A stretch of 64,000 bases of DNA from Falsirhodobacter halotolerans (GTDB lineage: Bacteria > Pseudomonadota > Alphaproteobacteria > Rhodobacterales > Rhodobacteraceae), in NCBI RefSeq assembly GCF_022899245.1, contig NZ_JALJAZ010000001.1:538501-602500 (forward strand), read 5' to 3'. The notes beneath the pieces are model-generated. The model saw only the letters and a list, made by a program, of their open reading frames with translations. It was not told the DNA's origin and did not search any database. Both the position numbers and the translations under genes were made by a program. This document shows, piece after piece, positions 1 to 10,152 of the stretch; within the stretch, counting starts at the first letter, position 1, and every line of letters starts with the position of its first letter.

Positions 1-87
1 CGCGTTCCGGCGGACGATCTGATCGCCGCCTATCGCGGGGAATGGGACGGCGATCTGACCCGCGTCTACGCCGCCACGGTTCTGTAG
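1..87 (+). CDS. 3' end of an unidentified gene
   Basis: The first 28 codons are open in frame 1 and end at a TAG, reading RVPADDLIAAYRGEWDGDLT and eight more residues. Only this C-terminal tail lies in the window. It stops 9 bases before the convergent plsY stop codon, as expected for a real gene end in this compact genome. The tail is too short to assign a family, so no function is proposed. Confidence 0.5.
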   Translation, partial: RVPADDLIAAYRGEWDGDLTRVYAATVL

Positions 88-96
88 GTCGGGGCG

Positions 97-708
97 TTAC
101 CTCTTCGCGCCGATCTTCGGTTCGGTGCCGGCGCGCAGGCGGGCGATGTTGGTGTGGTGGCGCAAAACGACCAGCGCCGCCAGCAGGACCGCCAGCGCGA
201 TCATGTGCACCTCTCCGATCACCACCATCCAGACCGGCGCCATCGCCGCCGCGACCAATGCGGCGAGCGAGGAGATGCGGAACAGCATCGCCATCACCAG
301 CCACGTCCCGCAGCACAAAAGCCCCACCGGCCAGCACAGCGCCAGAAACGTGCCAAGGAAGGTCGCGACCCCCTTGCCGCCGCGAAAGCCCAGCCACACG
401 GGATAAAGGTGGCCGAGGAACGCCGCGAAGGCCGCCACCTGCGCCGCATCCGGCCCGATGACCGCGCGCACGATCAGCACCGCGATCCCGCCTTTGGCGG
501 CATCAAGGATCAACGTTGCGGCGGCGGCGGGTTTGTTGCCCGTCCGCAGCACGTTCGTGGCCCCGATATTGCCCGACCCGATCTTGCGCAGATCGCCCAG
601 GCCGAAGGCGCGGGTGATGACGATGCCGAACGGCACCGACCCCAGAAGATAGCCGAAAACGGCCGCCGCGATCAGCAGCGACAGGGCGGTTTCAAAGATC
701 GGCATCAT
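97..708 (-). CDS. plsY: Glycerol-3-phosphate acyltransferase PlsY
   Basis: Inner-membrane enzyme that acylates glycerol-3-phosphate using acyl-phosphate, the first step of phospholipid synthesis. At 203 residues it has the usual family length and several hydrophobic helices. The three conserved cytoplasmic loops are visible: GSGNIGATN near residues 44-52, the glycine-rich GFRGGKG near 107-113, and HHTNIARLRAGTE near 184-196. Two ATGs stand together, so the start may be 705 or 708. The gene overlaps the 3' end of the pyrC-like gene by 17 bases and closes the pyrB-rmuC-pyrC-plsY unit, which suggests translational coupling. Identification is secure. Confidence 0.95.
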   Translation of the reverse strand: MMPIFETALSLLIAAAVFGYLLGSVPFGIVITRAFGLGDLRKIGSGNIGATNVLRTGNKPAAAATLILDAAKGGIAVLIVRAVIGPDAAQVAAFAAFLGHLYPVWLGFRGGKGVATFLGTFLALCWPVGLLCCGTWLVMAMLFRISSLAALVAAAMAPVWMVVIGEVHMIALAVLLAALVVLRHHTNIARLRAGTEPKIGAKR

Positions 709-1963
709 AGACCTTTCGTCCGGCGACGAAGGTGGCCAGAACCCGCCCCTCCATCCGTTGCCCGTCGAAGGGCGTGTTCTTGGATTTCGACCGCAGGGCG
801 AACCGGTCCAGCACGAAGGGCGCGTCGGGATCGAACAGCACCAGATCGGCGGGGCTGTCCACGGCCAGCCGCCCCTGCGGCAACCCCAGACGGCGCGCGG
901 GGTTCAGCGCCATCGCCCGGAACAGCTCCGGCAGGGTCAGCGCGCCCGCGTGGTAAAGGCGCATCGCCGCCGGCAGCAAGGTCTCCAGCCCCACCGCGCC
1001 CGCCGCCGCATCCTCGAACGGCAGGCGTTTGGATTCCTCGTCCTGCGGCATGTGATGCGATCCGATGATGTCGATCAGGCCCGACGCCACCGCCGCGATC
1101 AACGCCGTGCGGTCATCCTCGGACCGCAGGGGCGGGGTCAGCTTGAAGAAGGTGCGGTAATCGCCGACGTCCAACTCGTTCAGCGTCAGGTGGTGGATCG
1201 ACACGCCCGCCGTCACGTCCAACCCGTTGGCTTTGGCGCGTTCCAGTGCGGGCAGGGCGCGGGCGGTGGTGATCTGATCGGCGTGATAGCGCGCGCCCGT
1301 CATCTCCACCAGCGCCATGTCGCGGTCGAACCCCATGCGTTCGGCCATCGGATGCACGTCGGGCAGGCCGCGCAGCGACGCGAACTTGCCCTTCGTCGCC
1401 ACCGCGCCCCTGGACAGGCCCGGTTCCTGCGGATGGCCGATCACCAGCGCGCCAAGGCTGCGGGCATAGGTCAGCGCGCGGTTCAGAACCTTCGTGTCGG
1501 TGCAGACCGCCTCGGCATCGGTGAAGGCGACGGCGCCCGCGTCCAGCAGAAAGCCGATCTCGGTCATCTCGCGCCCTGCGCGGCCCTTGGTCAAAGCGGC
1601 CATGTGGCGGACACGCACGGGCGAGGCTTCGGCCGCGCGTCGCGTCACGAATTCCAGCAGTTCCGGCGTGTCGATCACGGGGGCGGTGTCGGGGCGGGCG
1701 ATCAGGGTGGTGACCCCGCCCTTGGCCGCCGCCATGCCCGCGCTGCGAAAGCTTTCCTTGTGGCGCGCGCCGGGTTCCCCGATATGCACGCCCATGTCGA
1801 TCAGGCCGGGGGCCAGGCATTTGCCGCCGCAGTCCATCACCTCCGCCCCGTCGGGGGCAGAGGCGTTGCGGGCAACGATCATCCCACCCTCAAGGGTGAG
1901 CGATCCGATCGCGTCGGTCATCCCCTCGGGGTCGATCAGGCGGGCGTTGGTCAGGTGAATCAT
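692..1963 (-). CDS. Dihydroorotase-like protein, active site degenerate (PyrC' type)
   Basis: Amidohydrolase-fold protein of 423 residues, most like class I dihydroorotases of pyrimidine synthesis. The usual metal-binding D-x-H-x-H-L-R-E-P-G reads DMGVHIGEPG (56-65), losing one His and the substrate Arg. The later metal and catalytic positions also differ: YHADQIT (226-232) lacks the second His and GSHHMPQ (301-307) lacks the Asp of TDHAPH. Such proteins are known as inactive partners of aspartate transcarbamoylase in Pseudomonas, so a structural role with PyrB is inferred. The start was set at the ATG one base after the rmuC stop; an in-frame ATG at 1978 is possible. Automated annotation would call it pyrC. 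Confidence 0.85.
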   Translation of the reverse strand: MIHLTNARLIDPEGMTDAIGSLTLEGGMIVARNASAPDGAEVMDCGGKCLAPGLIDMGVHIGEPGARHKESFRSAGMAAAKGGVTTLIARPDTAPVIDTPELLEFVTRRAAEASPVRVRHMAALTKGRAGREMTEIGFLLDAGAVAFTDAEAVCTDTKVLNRALTYARSLGALVIGHPQEPGLSRGAVATKGKFASLRGLPDVHPMAERMGFDRDMALVEMTGARYHADQITTARALPALERAKANGLDVTAGVSIHHLTLNELDVGDYRTFFKLTPPLRSEDDRTALIAAVASGLIDIIGSHHMPQDEESKRLPFEDAAAGAVGLETLLPAAMRLYHAGALTLPELFRAMALNPARRLGLPQGRLAVDSPADLVLFDPDAPFVLDRFALRSKSKNTPFDGQRMEGRVLATFVAGRKVYDADL

Positions 1964-1964
1964 G

Positions 1965-3413
1965 TCATTGCGCCGCATCGTTGGTAAGTGCCGGTTGATC
2001 GTCATGGTCGAAATCGGTGCGGAAGGTCTTTTGGGTCCGCGCGCCCAAGGTCTTCATCGTCTCCAACTGCGACAGGACGTTGCCGCGCCCCGAGGACAGT
2101 TTGCCCATCGCGTCGTTGTAAGACGATTGCGCCGCGCCAAGATTGCGGCCGACCTTTTCCATGTCGTCCACGAACCCGGCGACCTTTTCGTAAAGCCGCC
2201 CCGCGCGGTCGGCGATCGCCTCGGCGTTGCGGTTGCGGCGTTCGACCGTCCAGACATTGGCGATGGTCCGCAGCGCCATCATCAGGGTGGTGGGGGTGGC
2301 GATGGTCACCGATTTCTCGAACGCCATGGTCGTCAGGTCGCCCACCTCGCGCAGCGCCTCGGACAGCGCCCCTTCGATCGGGATGAACATGACGACGTAA
2401 TCGACCGACCCGTCCACCATGCGGGTGTAATCCTTGTCGGCCAGCGTGGTGATGTGGTTGCGCAGGGCGCGGACATGCCGGGTGCGGGCCAGCGCGGCCT
2501 CGGCCTCGTCCTCGGCGTTGATGCAGGTCTCGTAATCGACAAGGCTCACCTTGCTGTCGATCACCAGCCGTTTGCCGTCGGGCATGTGCACGATCACGTC
2601 GGGGCGAAAGCGCGCGCCCTCGTGGTCGGTGTGGGACTGCTGGATATGGTATTCCTCGCCCTTGCGCAGGCCCGACCGTTCCAGAAGGGATTCGAGGATC
2701 ATCTCCCCCCACGCACCCTGCCGCTGCTTGTCGCCCTTCAGCGCGCGGGTCAGGTTCACCGCCTCGCGGCTGACCTGTTCGGAGCGGCGGGTCAGGGTTT
2801 CGATCTCGGTCTTCAGGGCCGCGCGGTCCTTCAGCGCGCCGTCATGGACGTTGCGCAGTTCGGTCTGGAAATGTTCGACATGCTGCTTCAGGGGGGCCAG
2901 GGCCGCCTCCAGCCGCTTGCCGCTTTCCTCGCCGTTCAGGCGCAGGCTGTCGGTGGCCAGCTGCTTGAAGCGCGCCTCCATATCCTCGCGCACGGCGGAC
3001 AGAAGCTCGATCTTTTCCTGCGCGGCGATGCGTTCCCGCTCCAATAGGGTGTTCAGATGCGACAGTTCCACCTGTGCCGCGTGATGCTGGCTGCGGGTCG
3101 TCTCGAATGCCTCAAGCGTGGCGCGGTGGCGGGCGTCGATGTCGGTGGCGCGGCGGTCGGCGGCGCGGGATTCGCTTTCCAGCGTGGCGACGCGGGCGGT
3201 CAGGGTGCCGTTATCCTCGCGCAGGGTGCCGACATGGCGGCGCTCCTCGGTCAGGTTGGCGGCGATCTCGTCCTTGGCGCGCGTCAGGCCCGCGTGATCG
3301 GCCTGCAGCCGCGCCAGATCCTGCGCGGGACGCGGGTCGGGGCGACGCAGGACCCAGCCGATGATCAGGCCAGCCAGCGCGGCGGCGGCCGCCAGAAGAA
3401 GCGGTTCGTTCAT
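1965..3413 (-). CDS. rmuC: DNA recombination protein RmuC
   Basis: 482-residue RmuC family protein, thought to limit recombination between inverted repeats; the C-terminal part is a predicted nuclease-like domain. Residues 5-23 are a hydrophobic N-terminal anchor, followed by a long heptad-rich coiled coil to about residue 200. The conserved domain then contains the [13 protein letters not shown] and [13 protein letters not shown] stretches. The ATG overlaps the pyrB stop (ATGA) and its own stop lies one base before the dihydroorotase-like start, so it is embedded inside the pyrimidine operon. There is no known functional link with pyrimidine synthesis. Confidence 0.92.
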   Translation of the reverse strand: MNEPLLLAAAAALAGLIIGWVLRRPDPRPAQDLARLQADHAGLTRAKDEIAANLTEERRHVGTLREDNGTLTARVATLESESRAADRRATDIDARHRATLEAFETTRSQHHAAQVELSHLNTLLERERIAAQEKIELLSAVREDMEARFKQLATDSLRLNGEESGKRLEAALAPLKQHVEHFQTELRNVHDGALKDRAALKTEIETLTRRSEQVSREAVNLTRALKGDKQRQGAWGEMILESLLERSGLRKGEEYHIQQSHTDHEGARFRPDVIVHMPDGKRLVIDSKVSLVDYETCINAEDEAEAALARTRHVRALRNHITTLADKDYTRMVDGSVDYVVMFIPIEGALSEALREVGDLTTMAFEKSVTIATPTTLMMALRTIANVWTVERRNRNAEAIADRAGRLYEKVAGFVDDMEKVGRNLGAAQSSYNDAMGKLSSGRGNVLSQLETMKTLGARTQKTFRTDFDHDDQPALTNDAAQ

Positions 3414-4372
3414 GCCATCACCCCCGAGGCCTTCGCCCCGCGTTCGGCGCGCAGATTGCGGGCCAGAAGGTCCATGCAGGCCATGCGCACGGCCACGCCC
3501 ATCTCCACCTGCTCCTGAATGACGCTGCGGTTGATGTCGTCGGCGATGGTGCCGTCGATCTCCACCCCGCGGTTCATCGGGCCGGGATGCATGACGATGG
3601 CGTCGTCCTTGGCGAAGGACAGCTTTTCCGCATCCAGCCCGTAGCGGTGGTAGTATTCGCGTTCGGACGGAATGAAGCCCCCGTCCATGCGCTCTTTCTG
3701 CAGGCGGAGCATCATCACCACATCCGCGCCGTCCAGCCCGGCGCGCATGTCGTCGAACACCTCGATCCCGAATTCCGACACGCCCGAGGGCATGAGCGTG
3801 GGCGGCCCCACCAACCGGACGGTGTTGGTCATCTTGCCCAGAAGCAGCATGTTCGACCGGGCCACGCGGCTGTGCTGGATATCGCCGCAGATGGCCACGG
3901 TCAGGCCGTTGATCCGGCCCTTGGCGCGGCGGATGGTCAGCGCGTCCAGAAGCGCCTGCGTGGGGTGTTCGTGCCGCCCGTCGCCCGCGTTCAGGACCGC
4001 GCAGTTCACCTTTTCCGCCAGCAGGTTCACCGCCCCGCTGGACCCGTGCCGCACCACCAGAAGATCGGGGTGCATCGCGTTCAGCGTCAGCGCCGTGTCG
4101 ATCAGCGTCTCGCCCTTTTTCACCGAGGATTGGGCGACGGACATGTTCATCACGTCGGCCCCCAGCCGCTTGCCCGCCAGTTCGAAGCTGGCCTGGGTGC
4201 GGGTGGAGTTTTCAAAGAACATGTTGATCTGGGTCATGCCCGCCAGCGTGTTCGACCGTTTCACCGTGCGGCGCGACATCTCGACATATTGGTCGGCCAG
4301 ATCCAGAACGGCCAGAATCTCGTCCGGGGCGAGGTGTTCGATCCCCAGCAGGTGGCGGGCGCGAAAACTCAT
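3410..4372 (-). CDS. pyrB: Aspartate carbamoyltransferase catalytic subunit
   Basis: Catalyses condensation of carbamoyl phosphate and aspartate, the second step of UMP synthesis. The 320-residue product carries the carbamoyl-phosphate loop FENSTRTQ near residues 53-60 and the HPTQALLD motif near 145. The PGPMNRG stretch near the C-terminus closes the active site. The reading frame stays open far upstream, but the family N-terminus ([14 protein letters not shown]) fixes the start at 4372. It is the first gene of the unit and is followed by rmuC with a 4-base overlap. No pyrI regulatory subunit is present; the inactive dihydroorotase-like protein downstream is the likely partner. Confidence 0.96.
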   Translation of the reverse strand: MSFRARHLLGIEHLAPDEILAVLDLADQYVEMSRRTVKRSNTLAGMTQINMFFENSTRTQASFELAGKRLGADVMNMSVAQSSVKKGETLIDTALTLNAMHPDLLVVRHGSSGAVNLLAEKVNCAVLNAGDGRHEHPTQALLDALTIRRAKGRINGLTVAICGDIQHSRVARSNMLLLGKMTNTVRLVGPPTLMPSGVSEFGIEVFDDMRAGLDGADVVMMLRLQKERMDGGFIPSEREYYHRYGLDAEKLSFAKDDAIVMHPGPMNRGVEIDGTIADDINRSVIQEQVEMGVAVRMACMDLLARNLRAERGAKASGVMA

Positions 4373-4403
4373 CGGGGGACTCCTGTCCGGGGGTGTCGGG
4401 GCG

Positions 4404-4432
4404 CTTATAGGAACCCGGCGGCGATGCGACAA
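4404..4432 (-). promoter_or_regulatory. Candidate sigma70 promoter for pyrB
   Basis: On the minus strand TTGTCG (4427-4432) and TATAAG (4404-4409) are separated by 17 bases, matching TTGACA/TATAAT at 4 and 5 of 6 positions. This would give a leader of about 25 bases before pyrB. It is a sequence match only. Confidence 0.45.
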
Positions 4433-4471
4433 GCCTTGTTCCCGCAGGCCCGTGGTTCTAGTGTCGCGGCC

Positions 4472-5245
4472 ATGGAACGGGATGCGTGCGATCTGGACTT
4501 CGAGACGGCGGCGGCGATGCTGGCCTGGCAGGTCGATCTGGGCGTGCTGGACGTGGTGGGCGACGCGCCGCTGAACCGGTATGAGCTGGAGGCCGTGGCC
4601 CCCAAACCCACCCCGGTCGCCGCCCCGCCGGTGGTGGTGGAGGCCCCCGACCCGGTGGCCGAGGCCCGCGCGATGGCCGCCGCCGCCCCCGATCTTGAGA
4701 CGCTGGCAGAGGTCGTGGCCGATTATCCGCATTGCGAGCTGAAACGCGGCGCGCGCAACACCGTCTTCTGCGACGGGCGGGCCGGGGCGCGCGTGATGAT
4801 CGTGGGCGAGGCGCCGGGCCGGGACGAGGATATGCAAGGCCGTCCCTTCGTGGGCCGTGCGGGTCAGATGCTGGACCGGATGCTGGCGGCGATCGGTCTT
4901 GCCCGCGACAATCCCGACATCACCCGCGCGGTCTATATCACCAATGTCATGCCGTGGCGTCCGCCGCAGAACCGCGACCCTACGAAAGAGGAGGTGGCGA
5001 TGATGCGGCCCTTCCTGTCGCGCCATATCGAACTGGCGGCCCCCGATCTTCTGATCGTGCTGGGCAACACCTCGGCGCAGGCGGTTCTGGGCAAGACCGG
5101 CATCACCCGTCTGCGGGGCACATGGCATGAGGGATTCGGCCTTCCGGTTCGCCCGATGCTGCATCCCGCCTATCTTCTGCGCAATCCGGCCGCCAAGCGC
5201 GAGGCTTGGGCCGACCTTCTGGACATACAGGCGAGACTGACATGA
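4472..5245 (+). CDS. Uracil-DNA glycosylase, family 4-like, Fe-S cysteines incomplete
   Basis: Removes uracil from DNA in base excision repair. The catalytic and uracil-binding loops are clear: [20 protein letters not shown] near residues 112-131, and HPAYLLRNP near 235. Family 4 enzymes normally hold a 4Fe-4S cluster with four cysteines, including a KCRPP-type motif; here that motif is PWRPP and only three cysteines are seen in all (about residues 6, 88 and 100). The product is 257 residues with a roughly 75-residue proline/alanine-rich N-terminal extension. The start is the ATG giving [10 protein letters not shown]. The gene is divergent from pyrB and overlaps moaB by 4 bases (ATGA). Confidence 0.88.
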   Translation: MERDACDLDFETAAAMLAWQVDLGVLDVVGDAPLNRYELEAVAPKPTPVAAPPVVVEAPDPVAEARAMAAAAPDLETLAEVVADYPHCELKRGARNTVFCDGRAGARVMIVGEAPGRDEDMQGRPFVGRAGQMLDRMLAAIGLARDNPDITRAVYITNVMPWRPPQNRDPTKEEVAMMRPFLSRHIELAAPDLLIVLGNTSAQAVLGKTGITRLRGTWHEGFGLPVRPMLHPAYLLRNPAAKREAWADLLDIQARLT

Positions 5246-5763
5246 ACGACACCCCCTTCCGCCCGCTGCGCATCGCGATCCTGTCCATCTCGGACACCCG
5301 GACGCTGGAGACGGACAAATCCGGCAAGGTTCTGGCCGAACTGATCGAGGGCGCGGGCCATATCGTCCACGACCGCGTCATGAGCCGCGACGACCGCGCG
5401 GGCATCGCGGACCGCCTGCGCGCCTGGGCCGACGATCCGGCGGTTGAGGTGGTCCTGTCCACCGGCGGCACCGGCCTGACGGGCCGCGACGTGACGGTGG
5501 AGGCGCATCGCGACGTTTATGAAAAGGAGATCGAGGCTTTTGCGTCGGTCTTTGCCATGGTGTCGATGCGCACGGTGGGCACCTCGGCCATCCAGTCCCG
5601 CGCGACGGGGGGGATCGCCAACGGCACCTATATGTTCGCCCTGCCGGGAAGTTCGGGCGCGGTGCGCGATGCGTGGACGGAGATCCTCGTCCACCAGTTC
5701 GATGCGACGAACGGCCCCTGCAATCTGGTGGAAATCCTGCCCCGCCTGACCGAAGGGCGCTGA
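5242..5763 (+). CDS. moaB: Molybdenum cofactor biosynthesis protein B
   Basis: 173-residue MoaB/MogA-fold protein, which binds molybdopterin and is linked to its adenylylation. Visible motifs are [14 protein letters not shown] near residues 14-27 and [13 protein letters not shown] near 73-85, the usual molybdopterin-binding loops. The ATG overlaps the udg stop codon. A longer in-frame start at 5206 lies inside udg and was rejected. The 3' end converges on the DsbD-N protein gene 9 bases away. Confidence 0.93.
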   Translation: MNDTPFRPLRIAILSISDTRTLETDKSGKVLAELIEGAGHIVHDRVMSRDDRAGIADRLRAWADDPAVEVVLSTGGTGLTGRDVTVEAHRDVYEKEIEAFASVFAMVSMRTVGTSAIQSRATGGIANGTYMFALPGSSGAVRDAWTEILVHQFDATNGPCNLVEILPRLTEGR

Positions 5764-5772
5764 CCCCAAGCG

Positions 5773-6585
5773 TCAGTTCGACGGGCAGCCCCGCGTTTCC
5801 ACGCTGTGCCCGTCGCCCAGAACGCTGACGGTCAGGGAGGAACGATCAAGCGCGAAGGGCGCGTTCGTCGGGCCGACCATGTCGGCGGTGGCGGTCAGGG
5901 TGCTGCCCTGGCGGGTGGTCCGCGTCTCCGACACCCAGATGGCGGGGTTGGCGGGTTCGATCACCACAAGCTCCGTCCCGCCCTGCGCGGGCAGGGTCAT
6001 CCGCGCGGTGATGGCCAGACCGTCGTCGATGGGGGTGACCGTGCAGGTCAGATTAGCCAGCCGCGCCTCGCGCGCGGTGGCGGGACGGTGGGCGAGGGCG
6101 GTCTGGATGCGGGCGTCCGGCGCGCCCTGTCCCGACAGATCGGCCCGTAGGTCCACCGTGGCGGGAATGCAGACATCGCGGCACACGCCCATGTCCAGTT
6201 CCGCGTTCAGGCGGATCGGGCGCGCGGGGTCCTGTGGCACCACCTCCACCGGCAGGATCAGTTCGTCGTGATAGCCGATGGTGCGCATCCCGTTCGTGCG
6301 AAAGATCGACGGGGTGGGCCAATGCAGCCGCACGGATTTCACGTTCTGCGATCCAGACCAGTCGAAATCGGGGGGGATGCCCGCATCGCCCGGGCTGCGC
6401 CAATAGGTTTTCCACCCCTGCGCCAGCGACAGGCGTACCGCCACCATCCGCGCGCCGTCCGGTTCCTGCCATCCCGGCAGGATCTCGCCCGCCACGGGCG
6501 GGGGGGCGGCAAGGGCGGGCGCCGCCACAAGGGACGCCAGAAGGAACGGGGCGATAAGGGCACGGATCAGCATGGGCCGGACCAT
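5773..6585 (-). CDS. Exported protein with DsbD N-terminal-like domain
   Basis: About 270 residues beginning with a clear signal peptide (LIRALIAPFLLASLVAAPALA). The mature part resembles the periplasmic alpha domain of the thiol:disulfide transporter DsbD (PF11412 type). It has the cysteine pair in MGVCRDVCIP, plus single cysteines near LTCTV and at the C-terminal RGCPSN. There is no membrane domain or thioredoxin domain, so this is a stand-alone periplasmic module. Its redox partner cannot be inferred from the neighbours. Starts at 6573 or 6585 are both possible. It is divergent from yqgE. Confidence 0.85.
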   Translation of the reverse strand: MVRPMLIRALIAPFLLASLVAAPALAAPPPVAGEILPGWQEPDGARMVAVRLSLAQGWKTYWRSPGDAGIPPDFDWSGSQNVKSVRLHWPTPSIFRTNGMRTIGYHDELILPVEVVPQDPARPIRLNAELDMGVCRDVCIPATVDLRADLSGQGAPDARIQTALAHRPATAREARLANLTCTVTPIDDGLAITARMTLPAQGGTELVVIEPANPAIWVSETRTTRQGSTLTATADMVGPTNAPFALDRSSLTVSVLGDGHSVETRGCPSN

Positions 6586-6669
6586 GACGCCGAAGCCCCC
6601 GAAATAGAAATCACGTTTGGGCGAAGCGGCCTCCCTTGCAGGGGCGGGTTGCGCGAATACATCAAGGGC

Positions 6670-7239
6670 ATGAGTGATGAGTTGACCCTTGCCGGCGCGG
6701 TTCTGATTGCGATGCCCCATATGGGCGATGACCGGTTCGACCATTCCGTCGTCCTGATCTGCGCCCATTCCGACGACGGGTCCATGGGCATCATCGTGAA
6801 CAAACCCGCCGAGGATCTGGCATTCGGCGACCTGCTGGAACAGCTGGAAATCCCCCTTTCCCCCGAGGGGCGCGACATCCGCGTGCATCTGGGCGGCCCC
6901 GTCGAACGCGGGCGGGGCTTCGTGCTGCATTCGGGCGATTACGAGGCCGAAGGGCCGACGCTGGAGATCGAGGGCGGGTTCAAGATGACCGCCACGATCG
7001 ACATCCTTCAGGCCATGGCGCGGGGGCAGGGGCCGGACCGGGCGCTTCTGGCCCTGGGCTATGCCGGGTGGGGGCCGGGACAGCTGGAGGAGGAGATCGC
7101 CCGCAACGACTGGCTGATGCTGCCCGCCGCCTCGGCCGATCTGATCTTCGCGCCCGAGGACGGGCGGAAATGGGCGCAGCATCTGGACGCGCTGGGCGTC
7201 GATCCCTTGCTGCTGTCGCCGCAATCAGGACGGGCCTAG
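6670..7239 (+). CDS. YqgE/AlgH family protein (UPF0301)
   Basis: 189-residue protein of the widespread YqgE/AlgH family, whose molecular function is unsettled. The family hallmarks are [20 protein letters not shown] near residues 15-34, GIIVNKPA near 40, and the [15 protein letters not shown] region near 75-89. The start is the ATG giving [16 protein letters not shown]; an upstream in-frame start would run into the divergent gene. The 3' end overlaps the convergent adenine deaminase gene by 15 bases. Confidence 0.92.
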   Translation: MSDELTLAGAVLIAMPHMGDDRFDHSVVLICAHSDDGSMGIIVNKPAEDLAFGDLLEQLEIPLSPEGRDIRVHLGGPVERGRGFVLHSGDYEAEGPTLEIEGGFKMTATIDILQAMARGQGPDRALLALGYAGWGPGQLEEEIARNDWLMLPAASADLIFAPEDGRKWAQHLDALGVDPLLLSPQSGRA

Positions 7240-8922
7240 CAGCCGGAAGGCGTCCACGTCCACCAGCCCGTGATCGGTGATCTTCAGATGCGGAATCACC
7301 GGCAGGCACAGGAAGGCCAGCTGCAAAAACGGCTCGTCCAGCACCACGCCCAGCGATCTGGCCGCACGGCGCAGGTCGATCAGGCGGTCGCGCACGATCT
7401 CGAACGGCTCAAGGCTCATTAGCCCGCCAAGGGGGAGGGGCAGGTCGGCCAGAACCTCGCCATTCGCCACGACGGCAAAGCCGCCCTCGATCCGCGACAG
7501 GTGGTTCACGGCCAGCGCCATGTCGTCGTAATCCGCCCCCACCACGGCGATGTTGTGGTGATCGTGGCAGACGGTGGAGGCGATGGCCCCTCGTGTCAGG
7601 CCGAACCCCTGCACGACGCCCGTGGCGATGTTGCCGTTGTGCCCGTGCCGTTCCACCACCGCGATGCGGATCAGGTCGCGGGCCGGATCGGGGCGGCGGT
7701 CGCCGTGATGGTCGGGAATGTCGGCGCGGCGGTGATCGGTCAGAATCTGGCCCGGACGGATGCCGATGACGGAGAGGGTGTCCGAGGTGGAGGAATGACG
7801 GAAATCCTCGGCCCGCACATGCGGGGCCTTGACGGAATGGCGGGCGACGGCGGGAAGGCCCTCGCGCGCGGCGAAGGCGGCCTCGTCCGCGACGACCCCG
7901 CCCGCGATCACCATATGCGCGCGGCAGCTTTCCAGCGTGTCGATCACCGCGATGTCGGCCCGGCGGCCCGGTGCGATCATGCCGCGGTCCTTCAGGCCGA
8001 ACGCCTCGGCCGCCGAAAGGGTGGCCGCACGGTAAACGGCCAGCGGCGGACATCCGGCGGCGATCAGGCTGCGGATCATATGGTCGATATGGCCGTGTTC
8101 GGCGATGTCCAGCGGGTTCCGGTCGTCGGTGCACAGCGCGATATAGGGCGAGGTGCGTTCAGTCAGCACCCCCGCCAGCGCCATCATGTCACGCGAAACC
8201 GACCCCTCGCGGATCAGGATGCGCATGCCTTTACGCAGCTTCTCCAGCGCCTCTTCTTCCGTCGTCGCCTCATGCTCGGTGCGGATGCCGGCGGAAAGAT
8301 AGCCGTTCAGGTCGCGCCCCGACAGAAGCGGGGCATGGCCGTCGATATGGCGACCCTGAAACGCCTCCAGTTTCGCAATGCAGTCGGGATCGGCGTGCAG
8401 CACGCCGGGGAAATTCATGAACTCGGCCAGCCCGATCACGCGGGGGTGGTCGGCATAGGGGGCGAGGTCCGCCGCCATCAGCGCCGCCCCCGCGGTTTCC
8501 ATATGGGTGGAGGGCACGCAGGAGGATAGGTTCACCCGCAGATCCATCACCAGCCGGTCGGCCGCCCCAAGGAAGTAGTCGAACGCCGCCGCCCCGCAGA
8601 CATTCGCCAATTCATGCGGGTCGCAGATCGCCGTGGTGATGCCGCGCGGGGTCACGCAGCGGTCGAATTCGAACGGGGTGACCAGCGACGATTCGATGTG
8701 CAGATGCGTGTCGATGAAGCCGGGCACCAGAATGCGCCCCGTGCAGTCGATCTCCCGCACGCCGTCATAGGTGTCGAACACGCCGACGATGGTGTCGCCG
8801 CAGATGGCGACATCGCCCGCCACCAGATCGCCGGTCATCAGATCGAAGATCCGGCCCCCCTTCAGGACCAGATCGGCGGGGGTGGTGCCGCGCCCTTGCG
8901 CGATGCGGTTCTGGATCGTCAT
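7225..8922 (-). CDS. ade: Adenine deaminase
   Basis: Converts adenine to hypoxanthine and ammonia in purine salvage. The 565-residue protein has the amidohydrolase metal motif DTHLHIESS near residues 65-73, PHELANVCG near 95, the [10 protein letters not shown] segment, and the C-terminal His-rich [12 protein letters not shown] region typical of this family. Two ATGs two codons apart are possible. 8922 is preferred because an AGGAG sits 7 bases upstream, whereas it is only 1 base from 8928. The 3' ends of this gene and yqgE overlap. A DeoD phosphorylase, which would feed it with adenine, lies 3 kb away. Confidence 0.94.
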   Translation of the reverse strand: MTIQNRIAQGRGTTPADLVLKGGRIFDLMTGDLVAGDVAICGDTIVGVFDTYDGVREIDCTGRILVPGFIDTHLHIESSLVTPFEFDRCVTPRGITTAICDPHELANVCGAAAFDYFLGAADRLVMDLRVNLSSCVPSTHMETAGAALMAADLAPYADHPRVIGLAEFMNFPGVLHADPDCIAKLEAFQGRHIDGHAPLLSGRDLNGYLSAGIRTEHEATTEEEALEKLRKGMRILIREGSVSRDMMALAGVLTERTSPYIALCTDDRNPLDIAEHGHIDHMIRSLIAAGCPPLAVYRAATLSAAEAFGLKDRGMIAPGRRADIAVIDTLESCRAHMVIAGGVVADEAAFAAREGLPAVARHSVKAPHVRAEDFRHSSTSDTLSVIGIRPGQILTDHRRADIPDHHGDRRPDPARDLIRIAVVERHGHNGNIATGVVQGFGLTRGAIASTVCHDHHNIAVVGADYDDMALAVNHLSRIEGGFAVVANGEVLADLPLPLGGLMSLEPFEIVRDRLIDLRRAARSLGVVLDEPFLQLAFLCLPVIPHLKITDHGLVDVDAFRLLGPS

Positions 8923-8990
8923 GCTCATGCTCCTCTTGCACCTTGGGGGGAAACGATGTGGAGTGGCGGGGCACAAGACGAAAGATCGCC

Positions 8991-9926
8991 ATGCCCCCCG
9001 TTCCAGCCCGCCCCATGCGCGGGATCGCCCTGAAGGTCTGTTCGGTTCTGCTTTTCATCGTAATGGCGTCGATCATCAAGGCTACTTCGGACGAGGTGCC
9101 GCCGGGGCAGGCCGTGTTCTTCCGGTCGGCCTTCGCCATTCCGGTCATACTGGTCTGGCTGGCGATGCGGCACGAACTGCGCACCGGGTTGAAGGCGCAG
9201 AATCTGATGGGCCATGTCTGGCGCGGCCTTGCGGGCACGATGGCGATGGGCTTCGGCTTTGCCGCGCTGGCCTATCTGCCGCTGCCCGAGGCGACGGCGC
9301 TCAGCTATGCCGCGCCCCTGCTGACGGTGATCTTCGCCGCGATGTTTCTGGGCGAGGATGTGCGCGCCTTTCGCATGACGGCGGTGATGATCGGGCTGGT
9401 GGGGGTGATGATCGTTCTGGCCCCCAACATGACCGTGGGGCCGGGGGCGATGGACGATGCGGCGGCCCTGGGCGCGATGCTGGCGCTGACGGGGGCGGTG
9501 TTTGGGGCGCTGGCGGCGGTGTTCATCCGCAAGATGGTCGCGATCGAGACGACGTCGTCCATCGTCTTCTATTTCTCGCTGACTTCCACCGTGCTGTCCT
9601 TGGCCACGATCCCCTATGGCTGGGTGTGGCCGGGATGGGGGTTCACGGCATTGCTGATCGTGGCGGGGCTGTTGGGCGGGACGGCGCAGATTTTCATGAC
9701 GCAGGCGTTCCGCGAGGCAGACGCTTCGCTCATCGCGCCGTTCGACTATGCCTCGATGCTGTTCGCCCTGATCATCGGCTATGTCGTGTTTTCCGAGGTG
9801 CCGACCATGACCATGCTGGGCGGGGCCGCGCTGATCATCGCGTCGGGCTGCCTGATCATCTGGCGCGAGCGGCGGTTGGGGCTGGAGCGCAACCAGCCGC
9901 GCAAGGCGATGACGCCGCAGGGCTGA
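8991..9926 (+). CDS. EamA/DMT family transporter
   Basis: 311-residue integral membrane protein of the drug/metabolite transporter superfamily with ten predicted helices in two EamA repeats. The repeat signature is seen as [20 protein letters not shown] near 85-105 and as [20 protein letters not shown] near 248-267. Substrates of such exporters cannot be told from sequence. The start chosen is MPPVPARPM just before the first helix; an in-frame ATG at 8943 overlaps the ade promoter region. It is followed at once by a strong terminator. Confidence 0.88.
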   Translation: MPPVPARPMRGIALKVCSVLLFIVMASIIKATSDEVPPGQAVFFRSAFAIPVILVWLAMRHELRTGLKAQNLMGHVWRGLAGTMAMGFGFAALAYLPLPEATALSYAAPLLTVIFAAMFLGEDVRAFRMTAVMIGLVGVMIVLAPNMTVGPGAMDDAAALGAMLALTGAVFGALAAVFIRKMVAIETTSSIVFYFSLTSTVLSLATIPYGWVWPGWGFTALLIVAGLLGGTAQIFMTQAFREADASLIAPFDYASMLFALIIGYVVFSEVPTMTMLGGAALIIASGCLIIWRERRLGLERNQPRKAMTPQG

Positions 9927-9932
9927 ACGAAC

Positions 9933-9966
9933 AAAGGCCGCCCCGAGGGACGGCCTTTTGTTATTT
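9933..9966 (+). terminator. Rho-independent terminator after the EamA transporter gene
   Basis: AAAGGCCG (9933-9940) pairs with CGGCCTTT (9951-9958) around a GC-rich loop, followed by a T-rich run TTGTTATTTT. It ends one base before the 3' end of the oppositely oriented tRNA gene. Confidence 0.85.
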
Positions 9967-10042
<76 letters not shown>

Positions 10043-10087
10043 ACCGGAGTGCGTCCCGTTTCCGTGTTGGTCCCGGTCTGCTCGGGC

Positions 10088-10116
10088 CTTCTATGAGAGG
10101 TGCGGGCAGGGTGCAA
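10088..10116 (-). promoter_or_regulatory. Candidate promoter of tRNA-Ala
   Basis: Minus-strand TTGCAC (10111-10116) and TAGAAG (10088-10093) with 17-base spacing, about 46 bases upstream of the mature tRNA 5' end. The match is moderate but well placed. Confidence 0.4.
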
Positions 10117-10152
10117 GAGGAAAAATCGCACCTCGCCCGAACCTTTTTCATA

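Noticed and set aside
3410-5164. A 584-codon frame including pyrB and extending through udg on the minus strand.
   Set aside because: Only the pyrB part has similarity; the upstream part is antisense to the uracil-DNA glycosylase gene.
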